Assembly (NCBI GenBank): GCA_012517935.1
Contig: JAAYUA010000004.1
Coordinates: forward strand, 1 to 64,000
Source: Acetobacter sp.
GTDB lineage: Bacteria > Pseudomonadota > Alphaproteobacteria > Acetobacterales > Acetobacteraceae
Reading direction: 5' to 3'
DNA: 64,000 nt
The notes under the pieces were generated by a model. It had not been told where the DNA came from, made no database searches, and saw nothing but the letters and a program-made list of their open reading frames with translations. Made by a program: the position numbers and the translations under genes. This document shows positions 40,297 through 49,438 of this stretch, in pieces. How positions within the stretch are numbered: the first letter of the stretch is position 1; every line of letters begins with the position of its first letter.

Positions 40297-43152
40297 ATGA
40301 ATAACAAGAACAGCTCTGGCATCAGTCCTCTCGCGCAGCTTGCCGATTACGGTCAGTCGCCGTGGTTCGATTTTGTGCGCAGATCCTATACGGAAGGCGG
40401 GGAACTGGCGCGTCTGATCACTGAGGATGGTGTGAAAGGCGTGACTTCGAACCCGGCTATCTTCCAGAAAGCGATGGGTGAAGGCACGGAATATGACCCT
40501 CAGATCCGGGATATTCTGGCGCACGAAATCATTGCTCCGGGACGGCTTTATGAAAAGCTTGCGATCACGGATATCCGTGCGGTCGCGAAACTGCTGCGTC
40601 CTGTTTTTGATGAGACAAAAGGGCTGGATGGTTATGTCAGTCTGGAAGTCTCGCCCTATCTTGCGCGCGATACACGTGGCACGATTGCCGAGGCAGGCCG
40701 CCTTTGGGATGAGGTCGCTGAGCCCAACCTGATGATCAAGATCCCGGGCACTGACGAGGGCTGCCCGGCGATCCGCCGCAAGATCGCGGATGGTGTGAAT
40801 ATCAATGTCACGCTGCTGTTCTCGCTTGATGCCTATAAAAAAGTTGTGGAAGCGTGGCTGTCCGGTCTGGAAGACCGTCTGGCGGAAGGAAAAGAAATTT
40901 CCTCCATCGCTTCTGTTGCTTCCTTTTTTGTCAGCCGCATTGACGGCAAGATTGACGCGGCCATTGACCAGCGTGTGAACGCAGGTGATCCGGAAGCAGA
41001 TGCCCTGAAAGCCGTTCGCGGCAAGGTCGCGATTGCCAACGCAAAGATGGCTTACCAGTATTGGCTGGAAGTCATGCAGGGAGAGCGCTGGGCGAAGTTG
41101 AAAGCCGCTGGTGCGCAGACTCAGCGTCTGCTGTGGGCTTCAACGGGGACGAAGGACAAGGCTTACAGCGACGTTCTTTATGTTGAGGAGCTGATCGGAC
41201 CTGAGACCGTCAATACGATCCCTCCGGCGACGTTGAGTGCGTTTGCGGATCATGGTCGCTTGCGGAATTCTCTGACGGAAGATGTGGCCGGTGCCCGTCA
41301 TGTGATGGCAGAGGCTGAGCGTCTGAAGCTGGATCTTGATGGTGTGACGTCGGTGCTGGTGGATGAGGGTGTTTCCTCGTTCGAGGATGCTTTTGACGCG
41401 CTTCTCAGTTCAGTGGCTGCCAAGCAGACGGCTGTTCTGGGAACAAAGCTGACGGAAATGAAAGTTTCCCTGTCTGCGGAACTGGATGCCTCGGTCAAGG
41501 CAGAGCTTGAGAAGTGGCGCAAGGATGGCACGATCCGTCGTCTTTGGGGTCGTGACTCTTCGGTCTGGACCGGAAGAGGTGAAGAAAACTGGTTGAAATG
41601 GCTGGATGCCGCAGAAGATGGGATTGCCTGTCTTGCTGAACTGGAAAGCTTCCAGGAAGAGGTAAAGGCACGCGGCTTCCGGTCTGTTCTCCTGTTGGGG
41701 ATGGGTGGTTCCAGCCTTGGCCCAGAAGTTCTGGCCGAGACTTTTGGCAAGCATGCTGATTTCCCGCATCTCTATATTCTCGACAGCACTGATCCTCAGC
41801 AGGTCGCAACGTTCGCGGGCAAGATCGACCCTTCCGAGACATTGTTTATTGTTGCATCCAAATCCGGGAACACGCTGGAGCCGGATATTCTGCTCTCCTA
41901 TTTCCTTGATCTGGCTAAAAAATCATTGGGGGAGAAATCCGGTACGCATTTTGTTGCAGTGACGGACCCGGGATCGAAGTTGCAGGAGCGGGCTTCGGCG
42001 GAAGGCTTCTGGAAGGTTTTTTCTGGGAAGCCCGAGATTGGTGGTCGTTTTTCCGTTTTGTCCAACTTTGGTCTGGTTCCTGCTGCGGCTGCCGGGGTTC
42101 CGCTCCGTCTGTTTCTTGAAGATGCCTTGCGTGGCGTGAAAGCCTGCGATGCCAGCGCGCCTCCCACGGAAAATCCGGGTGTGCTGCTGGGAACGGTTTT
42201 TGGCGTGGCCGCGCGGGAACAGGGTCGGGACAAGGTCACGATCATTGCTTCTCCGCGCGTGGCTGATTTCGGGGCATGGGCTGAGCAGCTTCTGGCGGAA
42301 TCAACTGGAAAGCAGGGCAAGGGCCTGCTCCCATTTGAAGGTGAAACGTTGGCCGGCCCCGGGTATTACGGGGATGATCGTCTGTTTGTCTATTTCCGTC
42401 TGGCCAGTGCTCATGTGCATGAGCAGGATGAGGCTGTGCGGACATTGATCGAAGCAGGGCAGCCTGTTGTCACGATCAATCTGCATGAACCGCGTCAGAT
42501 TGCGCAGGAGTTTTTCCGTTGGGAAATGGCGACGGCGGTTGCGGGCGCATTGCTGGACGTGAATCCTTTCGATCAGCCGGATGTTGAGGCCAGCAAGATC
42601 GAAACGAAGCGTCTTGTCGGAGTTTGGGTCCAGACGGGGCAATTCCCGACAGAAACACCTTTTGTCCAGGACGGGGTTCTTGGCTTTTACGCTGATGCGG
42701 CAAATGCGGACGCTGTGAAGGGAAGTGACGCTGTTGCAGTTCTGAAGGCGCATCTGTCGCGTGTGCAGCCGGGCGATTATGTTGCGCTTCTGGCTTATCT
42801 GGAAAGGGACCATGCCTCTCTGGAATGGATCCAGCACACACGTCTTCATTTGCGTGATGCGCTGAAAGTGGCGACGGCGGCTCAGTTCGGGCCACGTTTC
42901 CAGCATTCGACCGGGCAGGCTTATAAAGGTGGACCTGATAGCGGTGTGTTCATTCAGATTACGGCGGATGACGCACATGATCTTCCGGTTCCGGGTGAGA
43001 AATATAGCTTTGGTGTCGTGAAGGCAGCGCAGGCGGCTGGGGATCTTCAGGTTCTTGGCGAACGTGGACGCAGGGTTCTGCGTGTTCACATCAGTGGCGA
43101 TCTGAAAGCCGGACTGAAAGTTCTGGCTGATGCCATCAGGGCAGCGTTGTAA
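40297..43152 (+). CDS. tal-pgi: Bifunctional transaldolase / glucose-6-phosphate isomerase
   Basis: Transaldolase half: [44 protein letters not shown]. Pgi half: [51 protein letters not shown]. Confidence 0.96.
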   Translation: MNNKNSSGISPLAQLADYGQSPWFDFVRRSYTEGGELARLITEDGVKGVTSNPAIFQKAMGEGTEYDPQIRDILAHEIIAPGRLYEKLAITDIRAVAKLLRPVFDETKGLDGYVSLEVSPYLARDTRGTIAEAGRLWDEVAEPNLMIKIPGTDEGCPAIRRKIADGVNINVTLLFSLDAYKKVVEAWLSGLEDRLAEGKEISSIASVASFFVSRIDGKIDAAIDQRVNAGDPEADALKAVRGKVAIANAKMAYQYWLEVMQGERWAKLKAAGAQTQRLLWASTGTKDKAYSDVLYVEELIGPETVNTIPPATLSAFADHGRLRNSLTEDVAGARHVMAEAERLKLDLDGVTSVLVDEGVSSFEDAFDALLSSVAAKQTAVLGTKLTEMKVSLSAELDASVKAELEKWRKDGTIRRLWGRDSSVWTGRGEENWLKWLDAAEDGIACLAELESFQEEVKARGFRSVLLLGMGGSSLGPEVLAETFGKHADFPHLYILDSTDPQQVATFAGKIDPSETLFIVASKSGNTLEPDILLSYFLDLAKKSLGEKSGTHFVAVTDPGSKLQERASAEGFWKVFSGKPEIGGRFSVLSNFGLVPAAAAGVPLRLFLEDALRGVKACDASAPPTENPGVLLGTVFGVAAREQGRDKVTIIASPRVADFGAWAEQLLAESTGKQGKGLLPFEGETLAGPGYYGDDRLFVYFRLASAHVHEQDEAVRTLIEAGQPVVTINLHEPRQIAQEFFRWEMATAVAGALLDVNPFDQPDVEASKIETKRLVGVWVQTGQFPTETPFVQDGVLGFYADAANADAVKGSDAVAVLKAHLSRVQPGDYVALLAYLERDHASLEWIQHTRLHLRDALKVATAAQFGPRFQHSTGQAYKGGPDSGVFIQITADDAHDLPVPGEKYSFGVVKAAQAAGDLQVLGERGRRVLRVHISGDLKAGLKVLADAIRAAL

Positions 43153-43166
43153 GAGAGGGAACGATC

Positions 43167-44165
43167 ATGCGTATCGGAATTGTCGGTCTGGGACGGATGG
43201 GTGGCAATATTGCCGTCCGTCTGACACGGCATGGTCATGATGTTGTGGTTTATGATCGCTCGTCTGAAGTAACGGAAAAAACGGTCAGCAGAGTCGAAAG
43301 CGGCAACGCTGTTCAGGCTCGTGATTATGCCGATATGGTGGCCAGACTGGAGGGTGGACGTAAGATCGTCTGGTTGATGCTTCCTGCCGGTGATGTGACG
43401 GAAGAAGCGGTGCAGGCGTTTGCCGGGCTTCTTGGTCCGGATGATATTCTGATTGATGGTGGCAACACCTATTACAAGGATGATCTCCGTCGCGCGGCGC
43501 AGTTGGCCGACAAAGGCATTCATTACATGGATGTCGGCACTTCTGGCGGTGTCTGGGGTCTCGATCGCGGATATTGCATGATGTATGGCGGCACAAAGGA
43601 TGCTGCTGACCATATTGATCCGATTTTGTCGGCACTTGCGCCGGGCAAAGGGGATATTCCGCTAACGCCGGGACGTGATCGGGAAGATCTCGATCCCCGT
43701 GCCGAGCAGGGTTATCTGCATTGTGGTCCGGCTGGTTCAGGCCATTTTGTAAAAATGGTTCATAACGGCATTGAATACGGCATGATGCAGGCCTTCGCAG
43801 AAGGTTTTGACGTCATGAAGCGCAAGGATTCTCCGCTTCTGCCTGAAGATCAGCGTTTTTCGTTGAATATGGCTGATATTGCCGAGGTCTGGCGGCGTGG
43901 CAGTGTGGTGTCGTCGTGGCTTCTGGATCTTACCGCGCAGGCAATGGCGGGAAGTGAGGAACTGTCAGAATTCTCCGGTCAGGTGAGTGATTCCGGGGAA
44001 GGGCGCTGGACGATTGAAGCCGCGATTGAAGAATCCGTTCCGGTTCCTGTGATGACAGCAGCCCTGTTCACCCGCTTCCGGTCCAGATCGGAAAATACTT
44101 ATGCGGAGAAAGTGCTTTCCGCGATGCGTTTTGGTTTTGGCGGACACGTCGAAACGAAGAACTGA
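43167..44165 (+). CDS. gnd: 6-phosphogluconate dehydrogenase (decarboxylating), short GndA type
   Basis: [89 protein letters not shown]. Confidence 0.95.
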   Translation: MRIGIVGLGRMGGNIAVRLTRHGHDVVVYDRSSEVTEKTVSRVESGNAVQARDYADMVARLEGGRKIVWLMLPAGDVTEEAVQAFAGLLGPDDILIDGGNTYYKDDLRRAAQLADKGIHYMDVGTSGGVWGLDRGYCMMYGGTKDAADHIDPILSALAPGKGDIPLTPGRDREDLDPRAEQGYLHCGPAGSGHFVKMVHNGIEYGMMQAFAEGFDVMKRKDSPLLPEDQRFSLNMADIAEVWRRGSVVSSWLLDLTAQAMAGSEELSEFSGQVSDSGEGRWTIEAAIEESVPVPVMTAALFTRFRSRSENTYAEKVLSAMRFGFGGHVETKN

Positions 44166-44190
44166 TTTTTCATAGGGCAGGAGATGAGGG

Positions 44191-45057
44191 ATGAAGGTTG
44201 ATGAAGAAGCTCGAAGAGGTTCTCTACGTTCTCCCTCGTCGGAGATCAGGCTGGTTGTGTCCGACATGGACAGGACATTTCTGCGCTCTGATGGAGATGT
44301 CGCACCTTCCACGTTGAAGGCACTGAAGGCGCTGGAGCAGGCAAATGTTCCGGTGTGTCTGGTCAGTAGTCGTCCTTTTCAGGCCATGCAGCGTTATGTG
44401 GCGCTGACCGGAGTTGGTTTGCCTTATGCGGCGATGAATGGCGCCGTGATTGTGGGGCGGGATAGCGGGGTTGTTCTTTCACATTCGTTATCTCCGGCGG
44501 TTGTGCAGGCAGTTTACGACATGTTCAGCGTGCATGATGTTGACCAGTGGTTTTTCAGTGAGAAACGCTGGTTCGTCCATAATGCTGGATCGGCTTACGT
44601 TCCGCTTGAACAGAAGATGACGGGTATTGCTCCTGAAGTTATTCGACCAGATGCGCTTCCATCGACACCTATTATGAAAATTACCGGATCAGGCAGTAAT
44701 TATTCTCTCCTTGCGAGGATGGAAGTGGAAATAGGTTCCATGCTTGTCACGGAAGCCAGCGTCACGCGTTCGGCTCCATGGTTTCTGGATATTACGCACA
44801 AGGATGCGAACAAGGGACAGGCCGTTCTTGAGATTGCACGTCTTATGAATGTTCCGATTTCTTCTGTCGCCTGTATTGGTGACATGGATAATGACGTGCC
44901 CATGTTCGACGTGGCGGGATTGGCGGTCGCCATGGGAAATGCGACGGGAGAAGTTGCATCCCATGCGCATTTCACATCTGCATCCATGGATTCAGATGGA
45001 TGGGCCGAAGCCGTTGAAAGCTTTATCCTGCCACGTGTCGCAGGAACACGACGGTAA
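44191..45057 (+). CDS. Cof-type HAD-IIB phosphatase (first of a tandem pair)
   Basis: LVVSDMDRTFLRSDGDVAPSTLKAL, PYAAMNGAVIV, LDITHKDANKGQAVLEIA, VACIGDMDNDVPMFDVAGLAVAMGNA. Confidence 0.9.
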   Translation: MKVDEEARRGSLRSPSSEIRLVVSDMDRTFLRSDGDVAPSTLKALKALEQANVPVCLVSSRPFQAMQRYVALTGVGLPYAAMNGAVIVGRDSGVVLSHSLSPAVVQAVYDMFSVHDVDQWFFSEKRWFVHNAGSAYVPLEQKMTGIAPEVIRPDALPSTPIMKITGSGSNYSLLARMEVEIGSMLVTEASVTRSAPWFLDITHKDANKGQAVLEIARLMNVPISSVACIGDMDNDVPMFDVAGLAVAMGNATGEVASHAHFTSASMDSDGWAEAVESFILPRVAGTRR

Positions 45058-45884
45058 TGTCCGGGCACGATGGCATACGTCTGGTTCTGAGTGATGTGGA
45101 TGGAACGCTTCTGACACATGACAAGGTTCTGACCGGGCGTGCCATCAAGGCTGTTCAGAAGTTACATGAAAGAGGTATTCATTTCACACTGACGTCCAGC
45201 CGTCCGCCGGAGGGTTTGAAAATGCTGTTGCAGCCCTTGGGGATTTCCGATCCTTTCGCGGGTTTCAATGGCGGACTGATTGTTCGTCCGGATTTTTCAG
45301 TTGTGCGGACCCTGCCGATTGAAGAGAGTCTGGTTGAAGGCATTTTGAATGTTCTTCTGAGACATAATGTTTCCATATGGATTTTTCAGGGGCAGGACTG
45401 GTTCGTCTCTGACCGTGACGGCCCGCATGTCATGCATGAGTCCTCCGTTGTTGGAATGAAGCCAAGCGTTCCGGAAGAGATCGGGACGATCCGTGGAAAT
45501 ATCGTGAAGATTGTCGGCGTCAGTGATGATCGGGAACGTATGCTGCATGCGGAAAACGAGATGCAGACGCTTTATGGTGCATCTGCATCCGTTTCTTTGT
45601 CGCAGCCTTATTATCTCGATATTACACACCGCGATGCAAACAAGGGCGGTGTTGTCCGGGCTATGGAACAGATATTGGGCATTCCGGCACAGTCGATTGC
45701 GACATTGGGTGATCAGTTCAACGATGTTTCCATGTTTTGTGAGTCTGGTCTGTCCATTGCAATGGGGCAGGCATCAGATGAAGTGAAGGCGCGTGCAACT
45801 TTCGTGACGACAGATTGCGATGATGAAGGCTTTGCGCGGGCAATCGAGCGCTACATTCTGGGAGAGAACGATGGGCGGGCATGA
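45057..45884 (+). CDS. Cof-type HAD-IIB phosphatase (second of a tandem pair)
   Basis: LVLSDVDGTLLTHDKVLTGRAIKAV, DPFAGFNGGLIV, LDITHRDANKGGVVRAMEQI, IATLGDQFNDVSMFCESGLSIAMGQA. Confidence 0.9.
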   Translation: MSGHDGIRLVLSDVDGTLLTHDKVLTGRAIKAVQKLHERGIHFTLTSSRPPEGLKMLLQPLGISDPFAGFNGGLIVRPDFSVVRTLPIEESLVEGILNVLLRHNVSIWIFQGQDWFVSDRDGPHVMHESSVVGMKPSVPEEIGTIRGNIVKIVGVSDDRERMLHAENEMQTLYGASASVSLSQPYYLDITHRDANKGGVVRAMEQILGIPAQSIATLGDQFNDVSMFCESGLSIAMGQASDEVKARATFVTTDCDDEGFARAIERYILGENDGRA

Positions 45885-46608
45885 TGTGATGACAGCGGAG
45901 CAGGAGGTTTTCCCTGATGGGCGGACGCTGGCTCAGGAAGTTGCCGATCGGCTCATGCAGCGCGCCTTGAAAGCAGAAAGCCGTTTTGTCGTGGCTCTTT
46001 CTGGGGGATCGACGCCAAAACTGCTTTATACCCTGATGGCACAACCCGAATATGCAGCACGTTTTCCATGGGAGCGGACGCATTTCTTTCTGGGCGATGA
46101 TCGTTTTGTTCCGAGGGAACATGCCGATAGCAATCGGCGGATGATTGAAGAGAGTCTTCTGGCTCATGTCCCGCTGCCTGCGCAAAACTGGCATCCGATG
46201 CCAGACAGTGGCGATGCGGATGAAGCCGCCCGGATTTATGAACGGGAACTGGAGGATTTTTATGCTCAGCCAACTCTGATGGTCGACAAGCCGTTGTTTG
46301 ATGTTGTTCTGCTGGGCCTGGGTGAAAACGGGCACACGGCGTCCCTGTTTCCACGTCAGCCGGTTCTTGAGGAAACACAACGGTGGGTGGCATCTTGCGT
46401 GCCGGACGATGCGCCGCATACACGTCTGACACTGACCTATCCGGCGATTGCATGCAGTCGGGAGATCTGGTTCCTGGTTGTCGGGGCATCGAAGAAAGAC
46501 GTCCTGGCGCGGGTTCGCGCCGGAGATCCACATGAACCAGCCAGCCGGATCGTGTCGGACGGGTGTATATCTTTTCTGGCGGATCGTGCCGCTGCGGGAG
46601 TTGAGTGA
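45871..46608 (+). CDS. pgl: 6-phosphogluconolactonase
   Basis: FVVALSGGSTPKLLYTLMAQP, WERTHFFLGDDRFVPREHADSNRRMIEESLL, DVVLLGLGENGHTASLFP. Confidence 0.95.
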   Translation: MGGHDVMTAEQEVFPDGRTLAQEVADRLMQRALKAESRFVVALSGGSTPKLLYTLMAQPEYAARFPWERTHFFLGDDRFVPREHADSNRRMIEESLLAHVPLPAQNWHPMPDSGDADEAARIYERELEDFYAQPTLMVDKPLFDVVLLGLGENGHTASLFPRQPVLEETQRWVASCVPDDAPHTRLTLTYPAIACSREIWFLVVGASKKDVLARVRAGDPHEPASRIVSDGCISFLADRAAAGVE

Positions 46609-47306
46609 TGAGTGACGCTGATCTGGTTCACGAACTGAAACGACAGTCGGCTGTGGCGGCGGCTGATCTGATTGAAGATGGAATGGTTGTTGGCCTCGGG
46701 ACGGGCAGCACGGCGGCCCTGTTCGTGGAAGAACTTGGTCAGCGCGTCAGAGACGGTCTTCAGATTGTCGGCATTCCGACGTCCAAGGCAACAGAGGCGC
46801 AGGCATTATCGCTGGGGATTTCGCTCGTCAGTTTCCAGACGCATCCTGTTATTGATTTGACAGTGGATGGCGCTGATGAGGTTGAGCGTGGCACGCTGAA
46901 CCTTATTAAAGGGCTTGGTGGAGCATTGCTGCGCGAGAAAATTGTTGCGGCATCTTCCCGCCGTATGGTTGTCGTGGCGGATGACCGCAAAATTGTTGAT
47001 CATCTGGGTGAGCACGTGCTTTTGCCGATTGAGGTTGTTCCATTCGGCTGGGAAAGTACAGCGCATCGTCTGGGAGAGATGGGCGCACGGGTTGAACCGC
47101 GTCATGGACGGGATGGCAAGCTGTTTGTCACAGACGGCGGGAATCTGACGCTTGACTGTTCATTCGGTGTCATGACGGATCCGGCAGCGCTGGAAGAGCG
47201 TCTGAAGCTGATCACTGGCGTTGTTGATAGCGGTCTTTTCATCAATCGCGCTGATGAAGCAATCATTGCAGGACGTGATGGTGTGATCCGACTGACGAAG
47301 TCGTAA
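46605..47306 (+). CDS. rpiA: Ribose-5-phosphate isomerase A
   Basis: AADLIEDGMVVGLGTGSTAALFVEELGQR, DLTVDGADEVERGTLNLIKGLGGALLREKIVA, DGGNLTLDC. Confidence 0.96.
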   Translation: MMSDADLVHELKRQSAVAAADLIEDGMVVGLGTGSTAALFVEELGQRVRDGLQIVGIPTSKATEAQALSLGISLVSFQTHPVIDLTVDGADEVERGTLNLIKGLGGALLREKIVAASSRRMVVVADDRKIVDHLGEHVLLPIEVVPFGWESTAHRLGEMGARVEPRHGRDGKLFVTDGGNLTLDCSFGVMTDPAALEERLKLITGVVDSGLFINRADEAIIAGRDGVIRLTKS

Positions 47307-47324
47307 GAGATTTCTGCTCCGACG

Positions 47325-47828
47325 ATGAAACGCCTTCCCTGTATTGTTGTCATGGGGGTGGCTGGTTCCGGCAAGACCACGCTTGGGCGCGAGCTTGGGG
47401 CGCGGCTCCACCTTCCTTTTCAGGAGGGTGATGATCTGCATCCTGAGAGCAACATTGAAAAAATGCGTTCCGGTCTTCCCCTGACAGATAAAGATCGCCT
47501 GCCGTGGCTGGAACAGTGTCGTGACTGGTTGAGAAATCAGGCGGGGCAGGGGGGTATTCTGTCCTGTTCTGCATTGAAGCGCAGTTATAGGGATATTCTG
47601 AGATCATCCCATGTGCCGCTTCTGTTTGTCTTTCCTGATGTGCCTGTTGCTGTTTTGAGGGAAAGGCTGAGAAGCAGATCCGGACATTTTATGAAAGAAA
47701 ATCTTCTGGAAAGTCAGATTGCGACGTTTGAACCTCCGACAGAGGAGGAGCACGACATTCTGACTATTTCATATGATCTTTCTGTGGAAGAAATTTCGAG
47801 AAAAATCAGGGAGCTTTCTGATAGATGA
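47325..47828 (+). CDS. gntK: Gluconokinase (GntK/IdnK type)
   Basis: CIVVMGVAGSGKTTLGRELGARLHLPFQEGDDLHPESNIEKMRSGLPLTDKDRLPWLEQ, SCSALKRSYRDILR, RSGHFMKENLLESQIATFEPP. Confidence 0.96.
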   Translation: MKRLPCIVVMGVAGSGKTTLGRELGARLHLPFQEGDDLHPESNIEKMRSGLPLTDKDRLPWLEQCRDWLRNQAGQGGILSCSALKRSYRDILRSSHVPLLFVFPDVPVAVLRERLRSRSGHFMKENLLESQIATFEPPTEEEHDILTISYDLSVEEISRKIRELSDR

Positions 47829-47927
47829 TTTGAATGTTTGTATTCAGGGCGCTCGATGAAAAAACTTTCTGTGATTTGCGGTGCGCTATAAATATGGCAC
47901 CGCAGTAAAGCCGTGAGAATCTATACT

Positions 47928-48221
47928 TTAGAGTGGCGTCAGAATATGCACCTGCAAAGGTGCTGCGAGCATATTTTCCAATGCTGCGGCCATTTTCTTG
48001 AAATGTGGTGTTTCCATGTGCGCGGCAAGGGCTTCCCGGCTTTCCCAGCGCTCGATGAACATGAATTTCCCGGCTGTGTCGAGATCCTTGAATGGTGTGT
48101 AAGCCAGATTGCCAGGTTCGCTGAGAGTTGGGGCAACGCAGGCTTTCATGGCCTGTGCAACTTCGGATTCATATCCGGGTTTGATGGACAGAATTGCGAC
48201 GACATCAATGATACTCATCAT
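47928..48221 (-). CDS. Antibiotic-biosynthesis-monooxygenase (ABM/YgiN-like) domain protein
   Basis: MMSIIDVVAILSIKPGYESEVAQAMKACVAPTLSEPGNLAYTPFKDLDTAGKFMFIERWESREALAAHMETPHFKKM. Confidence 0.88.
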   Translation of the reverse strand: MMSIIDVVAILSIKPGYESEVAQAMKACVAPTLSEPGNLAYTPFKDLDTAGKFMFIERWESREALAAHMETPHFKKMAAALENMLAAPLQVHILTPL

Positions 48222-48333
48222 ATATCTCCGTTTTCGAACTGTTGTCTGATCGGTAACTGAAGGAAGGAACGATACAATATTTCCCTCTCCTGTCATGCCT
48301 GTCGCTGCTGGAGGGAGAGGAAAACGTATATTC

Positions 48334-49182
48334 TCAGGCCTTGGTATCGTTTGAAATATGTTCAAGCATTATTGAGCGTGTTGGGAACGGTATATCAATT
48401 CCGGCATCATCAAAAGCCAGTTTGACGCGTTCTCTGACATCGCATTGAACGGCACCCCAGTCAGCGGAGAGAGTCCACAGGCGGAAGTAGAAATCGACCG
48501 AGCTGTCAGCCAATGCTTTAACCTTGATGAATGGGACCGGATCGGCCAGAACGCGCGGCTCATTGTCCGCGATATCTTGCAGGATTTGAGAAGCTTTTTT
48601 TAGATCTGCGGAATATGCCACTGAAATTGTGAGATCAATCATACGAATTGGATTGGCCGAGTAGTTGGTTATGGCAGATGACCAGATATTGCTGTTTGGC
48701 ACAATGATCTGGATGCCGTCGTATGTTTTCAGTTCTGTGCTGAACAGGGAAATTTCCTGCACTGTTCCGGATTGTGAAGCCGCGTCAATCGTATCGCCAA
48801 CGCGGAACGGGCGAAAGAGGATCAGCATGACACCTGCCGCCAGATTGGTCAGTGTTCCCTGCAATGCCAGACCAATGGCGAGACCTGCAGCACCAATCAG
48901 GGCGACGAGTGATGTGGTCTGGATTCCGAAACGGTTCAGAACGAAGATAATGGCAAAAGCGAGAATAAGATATTTTATAAGGTTTCCCAGAAAACCGAAT
49001 AATGTCGGATCAAGGGCCGGGTGGTGTGCAGCAATCCGGAGGATGCGTTTCTGAAGCCACTTGGCTATTGTGATGGCCGCAAGAATAATGGCTATCGAAT
49101 AAAGAACGTTCAGAAGAAGTCCCAATATATCTGTGATCCATTCGGATCGAAGCAGTGTGTTTGTAACCTGTGGTAGCGGCAT
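48334..49182 (-). CDS. mscS: Small-conductance mechanosensitive channel (MscS family)
   Basis: LIGAAGLAIGLALQGTLTNLAAGVMLILFRPFRVGDTIDA TM3 region; GIQIIVPNSNIWSSAITNYSANPIRMIDLTISV. Confidence 0.94.
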   Translation of the reverse strand: MPLPQVTNTLLRSEWITDILGLLLNVLYSIAIILAAITIAKWLQKRILRIAAHHPALDPTLFGFLGNLIKYLILAFAIIFVLNRFGIQTTSLVALIGAAGLAIGLALQGTLTNLAAGVMLILFRPFRVGDTIDAASQSGTVQEISLFSTELKTYDGIQIIVPNSNIWSSAITNYSANPIRMIDLTISVAYSADLKKASQILQDIADNEPRVLADPVPFIKVKALADSSVDFYFRLWTLSADWGAVQCDVRERVKLAFDDAGIDIPFPTRSIMLEHISNDTKA

Positions 49183-49438
49183 GTTTCATATCCTGAAATT
49201 TTCGAAAATGTTTACATGTCTGTAAGCGCAGGTTTTTATATACCTTAATTTGTGTCAAAAATCTGTATATTCTTTTTTCGGAATGATTACATCTATTATT
49301 TTATGAAATTCATAATGTATATTGTAAATATATATATGTATATTTTTATTTCAGACACATTTGCGTTGTATTGCTAATTTATTTTTTATTTGTTGTAATC
49401 AATATGATGTCTCATATGTGTGTATATTTTTTGATCGG

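Noticed and set aside
42301-43089. 262-aa ORF antisense to tal-pgi
   Set aside because: Antisense shadow of the Pgi half; composition typical of spurious reverse frames.
45718-46533. 271-aa ORF antisense to pgl
   Set aside because: Overlaps a confident 6-phosphogluconolactonase gene; no recognisable domain.
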